From Bog-756 sp963839925 (lineage in GTDB: Bacteria; Actinomycetota; Acidimicrobiia; Acidimicrobiales; RAAP-2): a stretch of 64,000 nt of DNA. The notes beneath the pieces were generated by a model. That model did not search any database. It saw nothing but the letters and a program-made list of their open reading frames with translations, and was not told the DNA's origin. The position numbers were made by a program, and so were the translations under genes. Position 1 is the first letter of the stretch; each line of letters starts with the position of its first letter. Shown one piece after another: positions 7,820 through 15,788 of this stretch. The stretch lies in the NCBI GenBank assembly GCA_963839925.1, contig CAWIWV010000002.1:496001-560000 (forward strand). The letters are read 5' to 3'.

Positions 7820-9372
7820 AGTGGCATGTTCCCGTGCTTGCGCTTGGGGAGGTCCTCGCGCTTGGACACGAGAAGCGCCAGGCTCCTCACCAGGATCCGG
7901 CGGGTCTCGGCCGGGTCGATCACGTCGTCCACATATCCGCGCTCAGCGGCTGCATAGGGATTGGCGTACCGCTCGGTGTACTCCTCCACCAACTCCTTGC
8001 GCCGGCCCACCGGATCGGCTGCTTCGGCGAGGTCGCGGCGGTAGACGATCTCGACGGCTCCTTCGGGTCCCATCACCGCCAGCTCGGCCGAGGGCCAGGC
8101 ATAGGCGAGGTCCGCGCCGATCGACTTGGAGTTCATCACCACGTAGGCGCCGCCGTAGGCCTTCCGGGTGATGATCTGGACCCGGGGCACCGTCGACTCG
8201 CAGTACGCGTAGAGGAGCTTCGCACCGTGCCGGATGATCCCCCCGTACTCCTGATCGGTGCCCGGCATGAACCCCGGCACGTCCACGAATGTCACCAGCG
8301 GGACGTTGAACGCGTCACAGGTGCGCACGAAGCGGGCGCCCTTCTCCGACGCGTCGATGTTGAGCACCCCCGCGAGCATCTGTGGCTGGTTTCCGACGAT
8401 GCCGACCGCGCGGCCGTCGATCCGGGCGAATCCGCACACCAGGTTCATCGCCCAGTGGTGGTTGACCTCGAAGAACTCGCCGTCGTCCACCACCGCCTCG
8501 ATGACCTTCTTCATGTCGTAGGGCTGGTTGGGTGACGCCGGCATCAGCTCGGTGAGCTCGGGAGTCAGCCGCTCGGGGTCGTCGCCCGACGCCACGTAGG
8601 GAGCCTCCTCCAGGTTGTTGGAGGGCAGGAAGCTCAAGAGGTACCGGACGTCGTCGAGGCAGGACTTCTCGTCGGCGGCGACGAAGGCCGCGACGCCGGA
8701 TTTGCTCGCATGGCTCATCGCGCCACCGAGCTCTTCGAGGGTGACGTCCTCGCCGGTCACCGTCTTCACCACATCGGGCCCGGTGATGAACATGTGGCTG
8801 GTCCCCTGGACCATGAAGATGAAGTCGGTCATCGCCGGGCTGTAGACCGCACCCCCGGCGCAGGGACCCAGGATGACGCTGATCTGGGGGATCACCCCCG
8901 AGGCCTGCGCGTTCCGGTGGAAGATGCCGCCGTAGGAGTGCAGCGACACGACACCTTCTTGAATGCGCGCCCCGGCGCCGTCGTTGAGGCCGATCATCGG
9001 CACCCCGATGGACGACGCCAGATCCATCACCTTGTGGATCTTTTCGGCGAACACCTCGCCCAGTGCTCCGCCGAACACCGTGAAGTCCTGACTGAACACG
9101 CAGACCCGCCGGTCGTCGATCGTGCCGAACCCGGTGATCACCCCGTCGGTGTAGGGACGGTTCTCCTCGAGACCCATCCCGTGCGCCCGGTGACGGGCCA
9201 GCATGTCGAGCTCCTGGAAGGAGCCGTCGTCGAGCAGGTAGTCGATCCGCTCGCGGGCGGTCATCTTGCCCTTGGCGTGGTGCTTCTCCACCGCCCGGGC
9301 GGATCCGGCGTGTCGGGCCTGCTCGCGTCGCTCCTCGAGCTCCTCGAGTCGTTGGGTCATCGGGTGATCCAT
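7816..9372 (-). CDS. pccB: Propionyl/acyl-CoA carboxylase, carboxyltransferase (beta) subunit
   Basis: Transfers CO2 from carboxybiotin to propionyl-CoA (and perhaps acetyl- or butyryl-CoA), giving methylmalonyl-CoA. The 518-residue chain shows the two crotonase-like halves of the family: GGALGEVFAEKIHKVMDLA, GLNDGAGARIQEG, LGPCAGGAVYSPA, then FVDVPGFMPGTDQE, RKAYGGAYVVM and the terminal KHGNMPL. ATG 9372 (MDHPMTQRLEELEERR) begins the usual N-terminal coil; sequence upstream of it is not protein-like. It is third in the ccr-epimerase-pccB-epsilon operon, 55 bases after the epimerase. The biotin-carrying alpha subunit is not in the window. Confidence 0.95.
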   Translation of the reverse strand: MDHPMTQRLEELEERREQARHAGSARAVEKHHAKGKMTARERIDYLLDDGSFQELDMLARHRAHGMGLEENRPYTDGVITGFGTIDDRRVCVFSQDFTVFGGALGEVFAEKIHKVMDLASSIGVPMIGLNDGAGARIQEGVVSLHSYGGIFHRNAQASGVIPQISVILGPCAGGAVYSPAMTDFIFMVQGTSHMFITGPDVVKTVTGEDVTLEELGGAMSHASKSGVAAFVAADEKSCLDDVRYLLSFLPSNNLEEAPYVASGDDPERLTPELTELMPASPNQPYDMKKVIEAVVDDGEFFEVNHHWAMNLVCGFARIDGRAVGIVGNQPQMLAGVLNIDASEKGARFVRTCDAFNVPLVTFVDVPGFMPGTDQEYGGIIRHGAKLLYAYCESTVPRVQIITRKAYGGAYVVMNSKSIGADLAYAWPSAELAVMGPEGAVEIVYRRDLAEAADPVGRRKELVEEYTERYANPYAAAERGYVDDVIDPAETRRILVRSLALLVSKREDLPKRKHGNMPL

Positions 9373-9427
9373 GGAATCCGAGGCTACCGGACCGGCGAGA
9401 CCACCCCCAGTTCGGTAAGCGGTGCGG

Positions 9428-9838
9428 CTACTCCTGCACCAGTTCGATGAGGGTGCCGAAGGCACCTTTGGGATGGACGAAGGCAACCGTCGTCCCGCGG
9501 GACCCCGGACGCGGGACCTCGTCGATGACCCGGCCCCCGTGCTCCTTCACCGACTCGAGCGCTTCTGCACAGTTCGCCACCCGGTACCCCACATGGTGGA
9601 TCCCTTCACCTTTCTTCTCGAGGTACTGCGCGACCGTCGAGTCGGGGCGGGTGGGGGTGAGCAGCTGGACATAGCTGTCGGCGACGGCGAGGAGCGCTTC
9701 TTCCACGCCGTCCGACTCGACGACCTCGCGGTGGGCAACCGTGGCTCCGAAGGTGTCTGCGTAGTAGGCGATCGCCGCGTCGAGATCGTTGACGGCGATC
9801 GCCACGTGGTCGATCTCGGTGAGGAGCGGTGTGGTCAT
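9428..9838 (-). CDS. mce: Methylmalonyl-CoA/ethylmalonyl-CoA epimerase
   Basis: Interconverts the (2R) and (2S) epimers of methylmalonyl-CoA and ethylmalonyl-CoA. The 136-residue VOC-fold protein starts at ATG 9838 with IDHVAIAVNDLDAAIAYY. It contains a metal-ligand histidine in IDHVAI, another in GIHHVGYRV and a C-terminal glutamate in GTLIELVQE. The size is typical. It sits 4 bases after ccr and before pccB on the minus strand. That order matches its job of passing Ccr's (2S)-ethylmalonyl-CoA to the (2R)-specific mutase. Confidence 0.94.
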   Translation of the reverse strand: MTTPLLTEIDHVAIAVNDLDAAIAYYADTFGATVAHREVVESDGVEEALLAVADSYVQLLTPTRPDSTVAQYLEKKGEGIHHVGYRVANCAEALESVKEHGGRVIDEVPRPGSRGTTVAFVHPKGAFGTLIELVQE

Positions 9839-9842
9839 CGAT

Positions 9843-11183
9843 TCAAGCCTCGTGCCTTCTGAAGAGGGTGATCCTGTGCTCGCCGACCTGGGCCCGCAAC
9901 TCGGGGTCATCGATCCCGAGCCCTTCTTCGGGTGCGAGGCAGCGCACGCCGATCTTGCCCTCGTGCAGGTTCTTGTGGACCTGGTAGGCAGCGTCGCCGA
10001 CACTCTCCAGCGGATAGACGGCGGAAAGCGGCGGGAGGACCTTCCCTTCGCAGATCAGTTGGTTGGCGTCCCAGGCTTCCCGGTAGTTGGCGAAATGGGA
10101 GCCCTTGATCGTCTTGAGCTTCATCCAGAGGTGTCGGTTGTCGTACTCGATCATGTAGCCCGAGGTGGCGGCACAGGTGACGATGAGCCCACCCCGCTTT
10201 GCTGCGAACACCGACGCGCCCATGGTCTGACGCCCCGGGTGCTCGAAGACGATGTCGACGTCCTCGCCGACCAGACCACGGATGTCCTTGCCCAGTCGGC
10301 GCCATTCGGATTCGTCCTGGGTGTGCTCGTCCTTCCAGAAGCGGTAAGACGCTGCCTTGCGGTCGATGACCGCCTCAACCCCGAGGTCGTGCAGCAGGTC
10401 GACCTTGGCCTGGGAGGACACGACACCGACCGGGATGCCGCCACCGTTGAGCACGTACTGGACCGCATAGGCGCCAAGGCCGCCCGACGCGCCCCAGACC
10501 AGCACCCGGTCGCCTTGTTGCATGTTGGCGCCGTTCTTCGAGACCAGCATCCGGTAGGAGGTCGAATTGCACAGCGCGTTGATCGCGGCCTCCTCCCAGC
10601 TCAGGTGGGTGGCCTTGGGCATCAACTGGTTGGCTTTGACCACCGCCAAGTCGGCCAGACCGCCGAAGTTGGTCTCGAACCCCCAGATGCGCTGGTTGTC
10701 GGCGAGGATCGAATCGTCGTGCGCACTCGGGCTCTGGTCGTCGACGTAGTTGCAGTGCACGGTGACCTTGTCCCCCGGTTTCCAGAGGCGCACCGCCGAT
10801 CCGGTCCGAAGGACCACTCCCGAGGCGTCGGAGCCGACGACGTGGTAGTCGAGGGCGTGGCGCTTTCCCCAGACGCTCTCCTTGCCGAGGCGGTCGAGGA
10901 ACCCGAAGGTGGAGAGCGGCTCGAAGATCGAGGTCCAGACGGTGTTGAAGTTGATCGAGCTCGCCATCACCGCCACATAGGCCTCGTCCGGTGCCAGCTC
11001 GGGGACCGCAACCTCACCGATGTGGAGAGACTTCCTCGGGTCCTTGTCCTCCGAGGCCAGACCGTCGAACATCCCGGCTTCGTCGCGCCGCACGAACGCC
11101 GCCCGGTACGACTCCGGGAGCGGGATCGCCGACAGCTCGTCCCCGGAGGCACCTGCTTGGATTGCCGAGAGAAACTCCTGCAT
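9843..11183 (-). CDS. ccr: Crotonyl-CoA carboxylase/reductase
   Basis: Reduces crotonyl-CoA with NADPH while fixing CO2 to give (2S)-ethylmalonyl-CoA, the key step of the ethylmalonyl-CoA pathway. The 446-residue MDR-family enzyme aligns by eye with Streptomyces Ccr from the first residues (MQEFLSAIQ). For that reason ATG 11183 is preferred over ATG 11246, which adds a low-complexity head. Equivalents of the CO2-pocket residues appear conserved: Asn80 (INFN), Phe169-Glu170 (WGFETNF) and His363 (GSHFANY). The NADPH motif is WGASGGLG. It is first in a minus-strand operon with the epimerase and pccB, divergent from the thiolase. Confidence 0.97.
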   Translation of the reverse strand: MQEFLSAIQAGASGDELSAIPLPESYRAAFVRRDEAGMFDGLASEDKDPRKSLHIGEVAVPELAPDEAYVAVMASSINFNTVWTSIFEPLSTFGFLDRLGKESVWGKRHALDYHVVGSDASGVVLRTGSAVRLWKPGDKVTVHCNYVDDQSPSAHDDSILADNQRIWGFETNFGGLADLAVVKANQLMPKATHLSWEEAAINALCNSTSYRMLVSKNGANMQQGDRVLVWGASGGLGAYAVQYVLNGGGIPVGVVSSQAKVDLLHDLGVEAVIDRKAASYRFWKDEHTQDESEWRRLGKDIRGLVGEDVDIVFEHPGRQTMGASVFAAKRGGLIVTCAATSGYMIEYDNRHLWMKLKTIKGSHFANYREAWDANQLICEGKVLPPLSAVYPLESVGDAAYQVHKNLHEGKIGVRCLAPEEGLGIDDPELRAQVGEHRITLFRRHEA

Positions 11184-11220
11184 GGCAGGTGAGGATAGCT
11201 TGCCGTTCGCCGGTGATCCC

Positions 11221-11268
11221 GGGTCGGGGCGGGACCCTGGGTCCATCTCCCAAGCCGGGCCGGACCCA
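11221..11268. promoter_or_regulatory. Inverted GGGTCC/GGACCC repeats between ccr and thiolase
   Basis: The 167-base divergent gap between ccr and the thiolase holds several copies of one motif. TGGGTCC at 11238-11244 pairs with GGACCCA at 11262-11268 (17-base spacer), and GGGTC at 11221 pairs with GACCC at 11233. This is seen directly; binding by a regulator is inferred from the location. GC bias makes chance occurrence possible. Confidence 0.35.
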
Positions 11269-11350
11269 GAGGCCGTATCATGGTGCGGTCATCGTGGCGA
11301 GCCTTTGGTGGGCCGCCGCCTGGAACAGGCCCGCAGGGTCGGAGGACGTC

Positions 11351-12532
11351 ATGCCTGGAACCGTCATCGTCACTGGGGCCCGCACCCCGATCGGCAAGCT
11401 GCAAGGTGCCCTGGGCAGCTTTGCGGCCACCGAGCTCGGAGGCTTCGCGATCGCCGCTGCCCTCGAGCGGGCAGGCGTCGAGCCCGACCGGGTCGACTAC
11501 GTCCTGATGGGACAAGTCATCTTGGCCGGCGCGGGCCAGATCACCGCCCGCCAAGCCGCCGCCAATGCCGGCATCCCGATGAGCGTGCCGGCGACCACCA
11601 TCAACAAGGTATGCCTGTCCGGCCTCAACACGATCTACCTGGCCGACCTGATGATCAACGCCGGCGAGGCCGAGATCGTGGTCGCAGGGGGGATGGAGTC
11701 GATGACCCAGGCCCCTTACCTGCTTCCCGGAGCCCGCGGTGGCTATCGAATCGGGGACGGAACCCTGGTCGATTCGATGATGTACGACGGGCTGTTCTGC
11801 GCGTTCGACAACTGTGCGATGGGTCTCGGCACCGAGCGCTACAACGGGGCCGACGGCGTCGCCCGTGAGGTTCAGGATGCGTTCAGTGCGCTCTCCCACG
11901 AGCGTGCCGCGGCCGCCATCAAGGACGGAAAGTTCACCGACGAGATCGTCCCGGTCAACGTCCCCCAGCGCAAGGGTGACCCGCTCGTCGTGGATACCGA
12001 CGAAGGTGTGCGGCCCGAGACCACGGCGGAGTCCCTCGGCAAGCTCCGGCCGGCCTTCGACAAGGAAGGGACGATCACCGCCGGAAATGCGTCGCAGATC
12101 TCCGACGGTGCCGCAGCGGTCATCGTGATGTCGAAAGCCAAGGCCGAAGAGCTCGGGCTCTCCCCTCTCGGTGAACTGGTCAGCTATGGGCAGGTGGCAG
12201 GCCCGGATCCGTCCCTGCTCCTCCAGCCTTCGAACGCGATCGAGGCGGCGCTGGCCAAGGCCTCGTTGCAGGTCAAGGACATCGACATCTTCGAGATCAA
12301 CGAAGCCTTCGCCGCTGTGGGTTGCGCGTCGAGGGAGGCGCTCGGGGTCAGTGAGGACATCGTCAACGTGAATGGCGGAGCGATCGCGCTCGGGCACCCA
12401 GTCGGCATGTCGGGGACCCGGGTGGCGCTCACTGCGCTGTTCGAGCTCAAGCGCCGCGGCGGAGGAACGGCTGCGGTCAGCCTCTGCGGTGGCGGGGGCC
12501 AGGGGGACGCCGCCATCCTGCGCTCGCTCTGA
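11351..12532 (+). CDS. Acetyl-CoA acetyltransferase (thiolase)
   Basis: Condenses two acetyl-CoA into acetoacetyl-CoA, or cleaves 3-ketoacyl-CoA. The 393-residue protein has the nucleophile Cys88 in NKVCLSGLN, His349 in ALGHPVG and the second Cys379 in SLCGGGGQG. A good ribosome site (GGAGG at 11341) lies 5 bases before ATG 11351. Divergent to ccr, it can provide the entry step of the ethylmalonyl-CoA pathway or of polyhydroxybutyrate synthesis; no PHB synthase is in the window. The family is certain, and the synthetic role is inferred from neighbours. Confidence 0.95.
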   Translation: MPGTVIVTGARTPIGKLQGALGSFAATELGGFAIAAALERAGVEPDRVDYVLMGQVILAGAGQITARQAAANAGIPMSVPATTINKVCLSGLNTIYLADLMINAGEAEIVVAGGMESMTQAPYLLPGARGGYRIGDGTLVDSMMYDGLFCAFDNCAMGLGTERYNGADGVAREVQDAFSALSHERAAAAIKDGKFTDEIVPVNVPQRKGDPLVVDTDEGVRPETTAESLGKLRPAFDKEGTITAGNASQISDGAAAVIVMSKAKAEELGLSPLGELVSYGQVAGPDPSLLLQPSNAIEAALAKASLQVKDIDIFEINEAFAAVGCASREALGVSEDIVNVNGGAIALGHPVGMSGTRVALTALFELKRRGGGTAAVSLCGGGGQGDAAILRSL

Positions 12533-12551
12533 GGCTACGCCCTCGGGCAGT

Positions 12552-13124
12552 TCAGTAGGGCGGTCGGAAGACCCCGGCCAGGCTCCCACAGCCTCGGACC
12601 ACGTCCTCCCACACGTTCACCTCGAGGGTGACCACGCCAAGAGCGCAGGTCGGAAAGCCCTCCGACTCCAGCGCCTCGCGACCGGCGACCTGCTCGGGAT
12701 CCTCTGATTCGCCGAGCAGCTCCCACACCAGCCGGTACATCGTCGGGTTATGGCCGACGATCAGCGCGCTCGCCACCCGTTCGTCGATCTCACGCACGTA
12801 CTGGAGGACGAGATCAGTGTCGGCCTCGTACAGCGAGTGGTACGAGTCGAGCTGGATGTCGCCCCCCATCGACCGGACGATCAGATCTGCGGTCTGGCGT
12901 GTCCGGACCGCCGCCGAGCAGATCGCCAGCTCCGGTTTGGGGACACCGTCGAGGCCGAGCGGAGGAACCTCCCTGCCGAGTCGGTCACCGAGGGCGCTCG
13001 CGTCCCGCCGGCCCCGTCCGGTCAACGGTCGCTCCCGGTCACTCCCCCCTGACGGCACGTCGGAGGCAGCCTTGCCGTGGCGCAGGATCCACAGATGCCG
13101 CACGGAAGTCGTCGGCACCGGCAT
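12552..13124 (-). CDS. SixA-like histidine phosphatase
   Basis: A 190-residue member of the histidine phosphatase (phosphoglycerate mutase-like) superfamily, SixA group. LWILRHGKA at about 11-19 supplies the phospho-accepting His16. RTRQTA and VGHNP supply the other catalytic arginine and histidine. SixA proteins remove phosphate from phosphohistidine proteins in E. coli; the target here is unknown. It starts at ATG 13124 and is convergent with the thiolase (19-base gap). The end of recR is 51 bases upstream. Confidence 0.85.
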   Translation of the reverse strand: MPVPTTSVRHLWILRHGKAASDVPSGGSDRERPLTGRGRRDASALGDRLGREVPPLGLDGVPKPELAICSAAVRTRQTADLIVRSMGGDIQLDSYHSLYEADTDLVLQYVREIDERVASALIVGHNPTMYRLVWELLGESEDPEQVAGREALESEGFPTCALGVVTLEVNVWEDVVRGCGSLAGVFRPPY

Positions 13125-13175
13125 CTCCCCATGGTGCCTCAGGTTGCCGATGCCGCGCCGTGTGCGCCGATTCGG

Positions 13176-13781
13176 TCAGGCGTCGACCTCGCGCCGACCC
13201 TCCAGTGCCCGCCCGAGAGTCAGCTCGTCGGCGTACTCGAGATCGCCGCCGACCGGCAGCCCGCTCGCGATCCGGGTGACCCGCAGTCCCATCGGCTTCA
13301 AGAGACGGGCGAGGTACATCGCGGTCGCCTCACCCTCCAGATTGGGATTGGTGCAGAGGATCACTTCGGTCAAACCTTCTTCTTCGACCCTGACGAGCAG
13401 CTCCCGCACGCGCAGTTGGTCGGGCCCGATCCCCTCGATCGGGTTCAACGCTCCCTGCAGGACGTGGTAGCGGCCGGTGAACTCCCCGGTCTTCTCGACG
13501 GCCACGATGTCGCGAGGATCCTCCACGACACAGACCGACGTCGAGTCACGTCGGTCGTCGAGGCAGATCGCACAGAGCTCTCCTTCGGCCACGTTGAAGC
13601 AGCGGGTGCACAAGGTGATCCGTTCCTTCACCGCCACGATCGCCTCCGCCAGCCGGAGGCCATCCTCGGGCGCCACCTTGAGCAGGTGGAAGGTGATCCG
13701 TTGTGCGGACTTCGGCCCGACGCCGGGGAGCCGGCCCAGCTCGTCGATGAGGGTCTGCACCGGCCCGGAGAAGATGGCCAC
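13176..13781 (-). CDS. recR: Recombination mediator RecR
   Basis: Acts with RecF and RecO to load RecA on gapped DNA. The 201-residue protein begins at GTG 13781 (MAIFSGPVQTLIDELGRLPG) with the helix-hairpin-helix GVGPKSAQRI. It follows with a four-cysteine zinc motif (CTRCFN and CAIC) and a Toprim domain starting VCVVEDPRD. The start lies one base after the dnaX stop. In most bacteria a ybaB gene separates dnaX and recR; here it is missing. Confidence 0.96.
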   Translation of the reverse strand: MAIFSGPVQTLIDELGRLPGVGPKSAQRITFHLLKVAPEDGLRLAEAIVAVKERITLCTRCFNVAEGELCAICLDDRRDSTSVCVVEDPRDIVAVEKTGEFTGRYHVLQGALNPIEGIGPDQLRVRELLVRVEEEGLTEVILCTNPNLEGEATAMYLARLLKPMGLRVTRIASGLPVGGDLEYADELTLGRALEGRREVDA

Positions 13782-13782
13782 C

Positions 13783-15593
13783 TCACACCACCTCTTCGGC
13801 GCCGGGGAATGCCTTGAGCACCCGCACTTCCACCGAGTTGTCGAAGTCTGCGACCTCGCCGAGCTCTGACTCCTCGAGGTCGGCAATGCTCTCGGAGGGG
13901 TCGGGCTCCTGGTCGTGGCGAACCTCGGTGGAGGATCTGGCGGGATCGGCTGTCGGAGCATCGTCGGGCTCCGAGGCGGGCGCGTGATCGTCGATCACCA
14001 GCTCCAAACGGACCGGCCTCCCGAAGTGCTCACTCAGTGCCGTTTCGACCTCACCGCGCACCTCCTCGCAGCGGGCACGGTGGATCTCGTTCGGCAACCC
14101 GAAGACCGCCCGGTCGTCCGACCCCACGAACCGGCCGGCCTGGAACAGTGCCTTCGCTTTGGGTCGCAGTCGCCCGATGATGTGGTCGCCCCACGCCTGG
14201 ACCAGCTCGTCGCGGGTGGGCATCGGGATGTCCGGGGAGGGAACCGAGTCGGCGCCCCGTTCGGGGTCGCTGCCGGTGGTGGCGGTTTCCTCGAGGAGCG
14301 GACTTGGCGAGGACGGCTCTTCGGACGGCTTCTCGACGGTTGCCGGTGCCGGGACTGATCGCCGCCGGGCCGCGCCCAACGTCTTGGACGGCGGGCGCGG
14401 GGCGTGGGCGCGACGGCCTCCCCCTGCGCCTCGGCAACCGCGTCGGCCGGGGCGGCGGATGGCACCCCCTTGGACCGATCGGCCGCCTCGAGGCGCTCGA
14501 TCCGAGCGAGGAGCGCTTCGGGTGACTCGTCCGCCTCGGGATGGGCCAGCCGCACCAGCGCCACCTCGAGATCGACCCGGGGATCGGGGGCTTCGCGCAT
14601 CGAGACCTGGGCGCGTCCCAGCACCTCCATTGCCCGCACGACGGCGGCGAGCCCGACCCGCTCCGCCTGAGAACGCACCAGGTCGCGTTCCCTGCCTGGC
14701 ACCTCGACCAGGTCGGAGGCGACCAGAGCCAGAAAGCCCTGACGCAGGTAGTCGACCAGGTCACCGGCCAGCTGCTGCGGGCTGAAGCCGGCCGACACCA
14801 ATCGAGCCACCGCCCGGAGTGCCTGTCCGACGTCGCGTTCGGCCAGTGCCTCGACGATCTCGCCGAGCTCAGGAAGATCGTCGTCGACCACGTCGGAGGC
14901 TGCCATCTGGTCGAGGACGGACAGCGCGTCCCGGGCCGACCCGCGCCCGCGCCGGACGGCGAGGTCGAGTGCCTCGTCGGACAGTGGCAAGCCGGTGGCT
15001 CCCCGAACGTCGGAGAGCAGGCTCCCGAGCGTCTGCGGACCGAGCAGGTGGAACTCGAAGTGCTGGGTGCGGCTACGGATGGTCGGCAGTACCTTTTGCG
15101 GGTCGGTGGTGGCCAACACGAAGACGACGTGGGCGGGCGGCTCCTCCAGTGTCTTCAACAGCGCGTTCGACGCAGCCGTCGAGAGCATGTGGACCTCGTC
15201 GATGATGTAGATCTTCTGCCTGCCCGGGGTGCCCAACGCGGCACGCGCCACCAGGTCGCGCATCGCCTCCACCCCGTTGTTCGATGCGGCGTCGAGCTCG
15301 TGCACGTCGAGGGAGGCGCCTTTGGTGATCTCCACGCACGACGAGCACTTCCCGCACGGCTCCCCGTCATGGAGGTCGGTGCAGTTGAGCGCTTTGGCGA
15401 GGATCCGGGCGGTCGAGGTCTTGCCGGTCCCCCTCGGCCCGCTGAACAGGTAAGCGTGGGCGACCCGCCCGTCTCGAACCGCATTGCGAAGGGCGAGGAC
15501 GACGTGGTCCTGGCCTCGAACCTCCGCGAACGTGGAAGGTCGGAAGCGCCGGTACAGGGACTGGTAGGAGCTCTCGTCGGGTGTTCCGGCCAC
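13783..15593 (-). CDS. dnaX: DNA polymerase III subunit gamma/tau (frame break inside)
   Basis: Clamp-loader ATPase of the replicative polymerase. From GTG 15593 the frame shows YQSLYRRFRP, Walker A GPRGTGKTS (about 52-60), the zinc cysteines CGKCSSC, IDEVHMLS and SRTQHFEF. The first frame makes sense to about 14400. From about 14405 the sensible reading (PSKTLGAARRR and the domain IIGRLRPKAKALFQAGRF) lies in the -1 frame and ends at 13783. The original frame continues as an arginine-rich tail to 14034, unlike a normal gamma product. It could be a sequencing indel, a real mutation or programmed shifting; no clear slippery heptamer is visible. Total length would be about 600 residues. Confidence 0.88.
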
Positions 15594-15623
15594 GCCGTGC
15601 GAGCCTAATGGGGCCCCGACGTG

Positions 15624-15757
15624 CCCCGGCGCTCGATGCGACGGCCAGGTTGGCTGCGGCACACGACCCGACCCGCTGAGAGCTGCTGCCTTCCGACCCT
15701 GACTCGGTTCACAGGAGACCGTTGCGCAGGACCCAGCCGCCGCACCCAACGCCGGGG
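15624..15757 (-). ncRNA. ffs: Signal recognition particle RNA (4.5S-type)
   Basis: RNA scaffold of the signal recognition particle that binds Ffh. On the minus strand the conserved tip reads GTCAGGGTCGGAAGGCAGCAG (20 of these bases at about 15684-15703), matching the universal GNAR-tetraloop helix 8. Ends are set by pairing of CCCCGGCG (15757 to 15750) with CGCCGGGG (15631 to 15624). It lies just upstream of dnaX, a common actinobacterial arrangement. Exact ends are approximate. Confidence 0.85.
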
Positions 15758-15788
15758 CGGTGGAGATGTTACTCGGCGGTCGCCTCGC

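Noticed and set aside
14034..14400. Arginine-rich continuation of the first dnaX frame as a natural gamma-subunit tail
   Set aside because: Its composition is that of an out-of-frame GC-rich read, and the other frame carries recognisable DnaX sequence.
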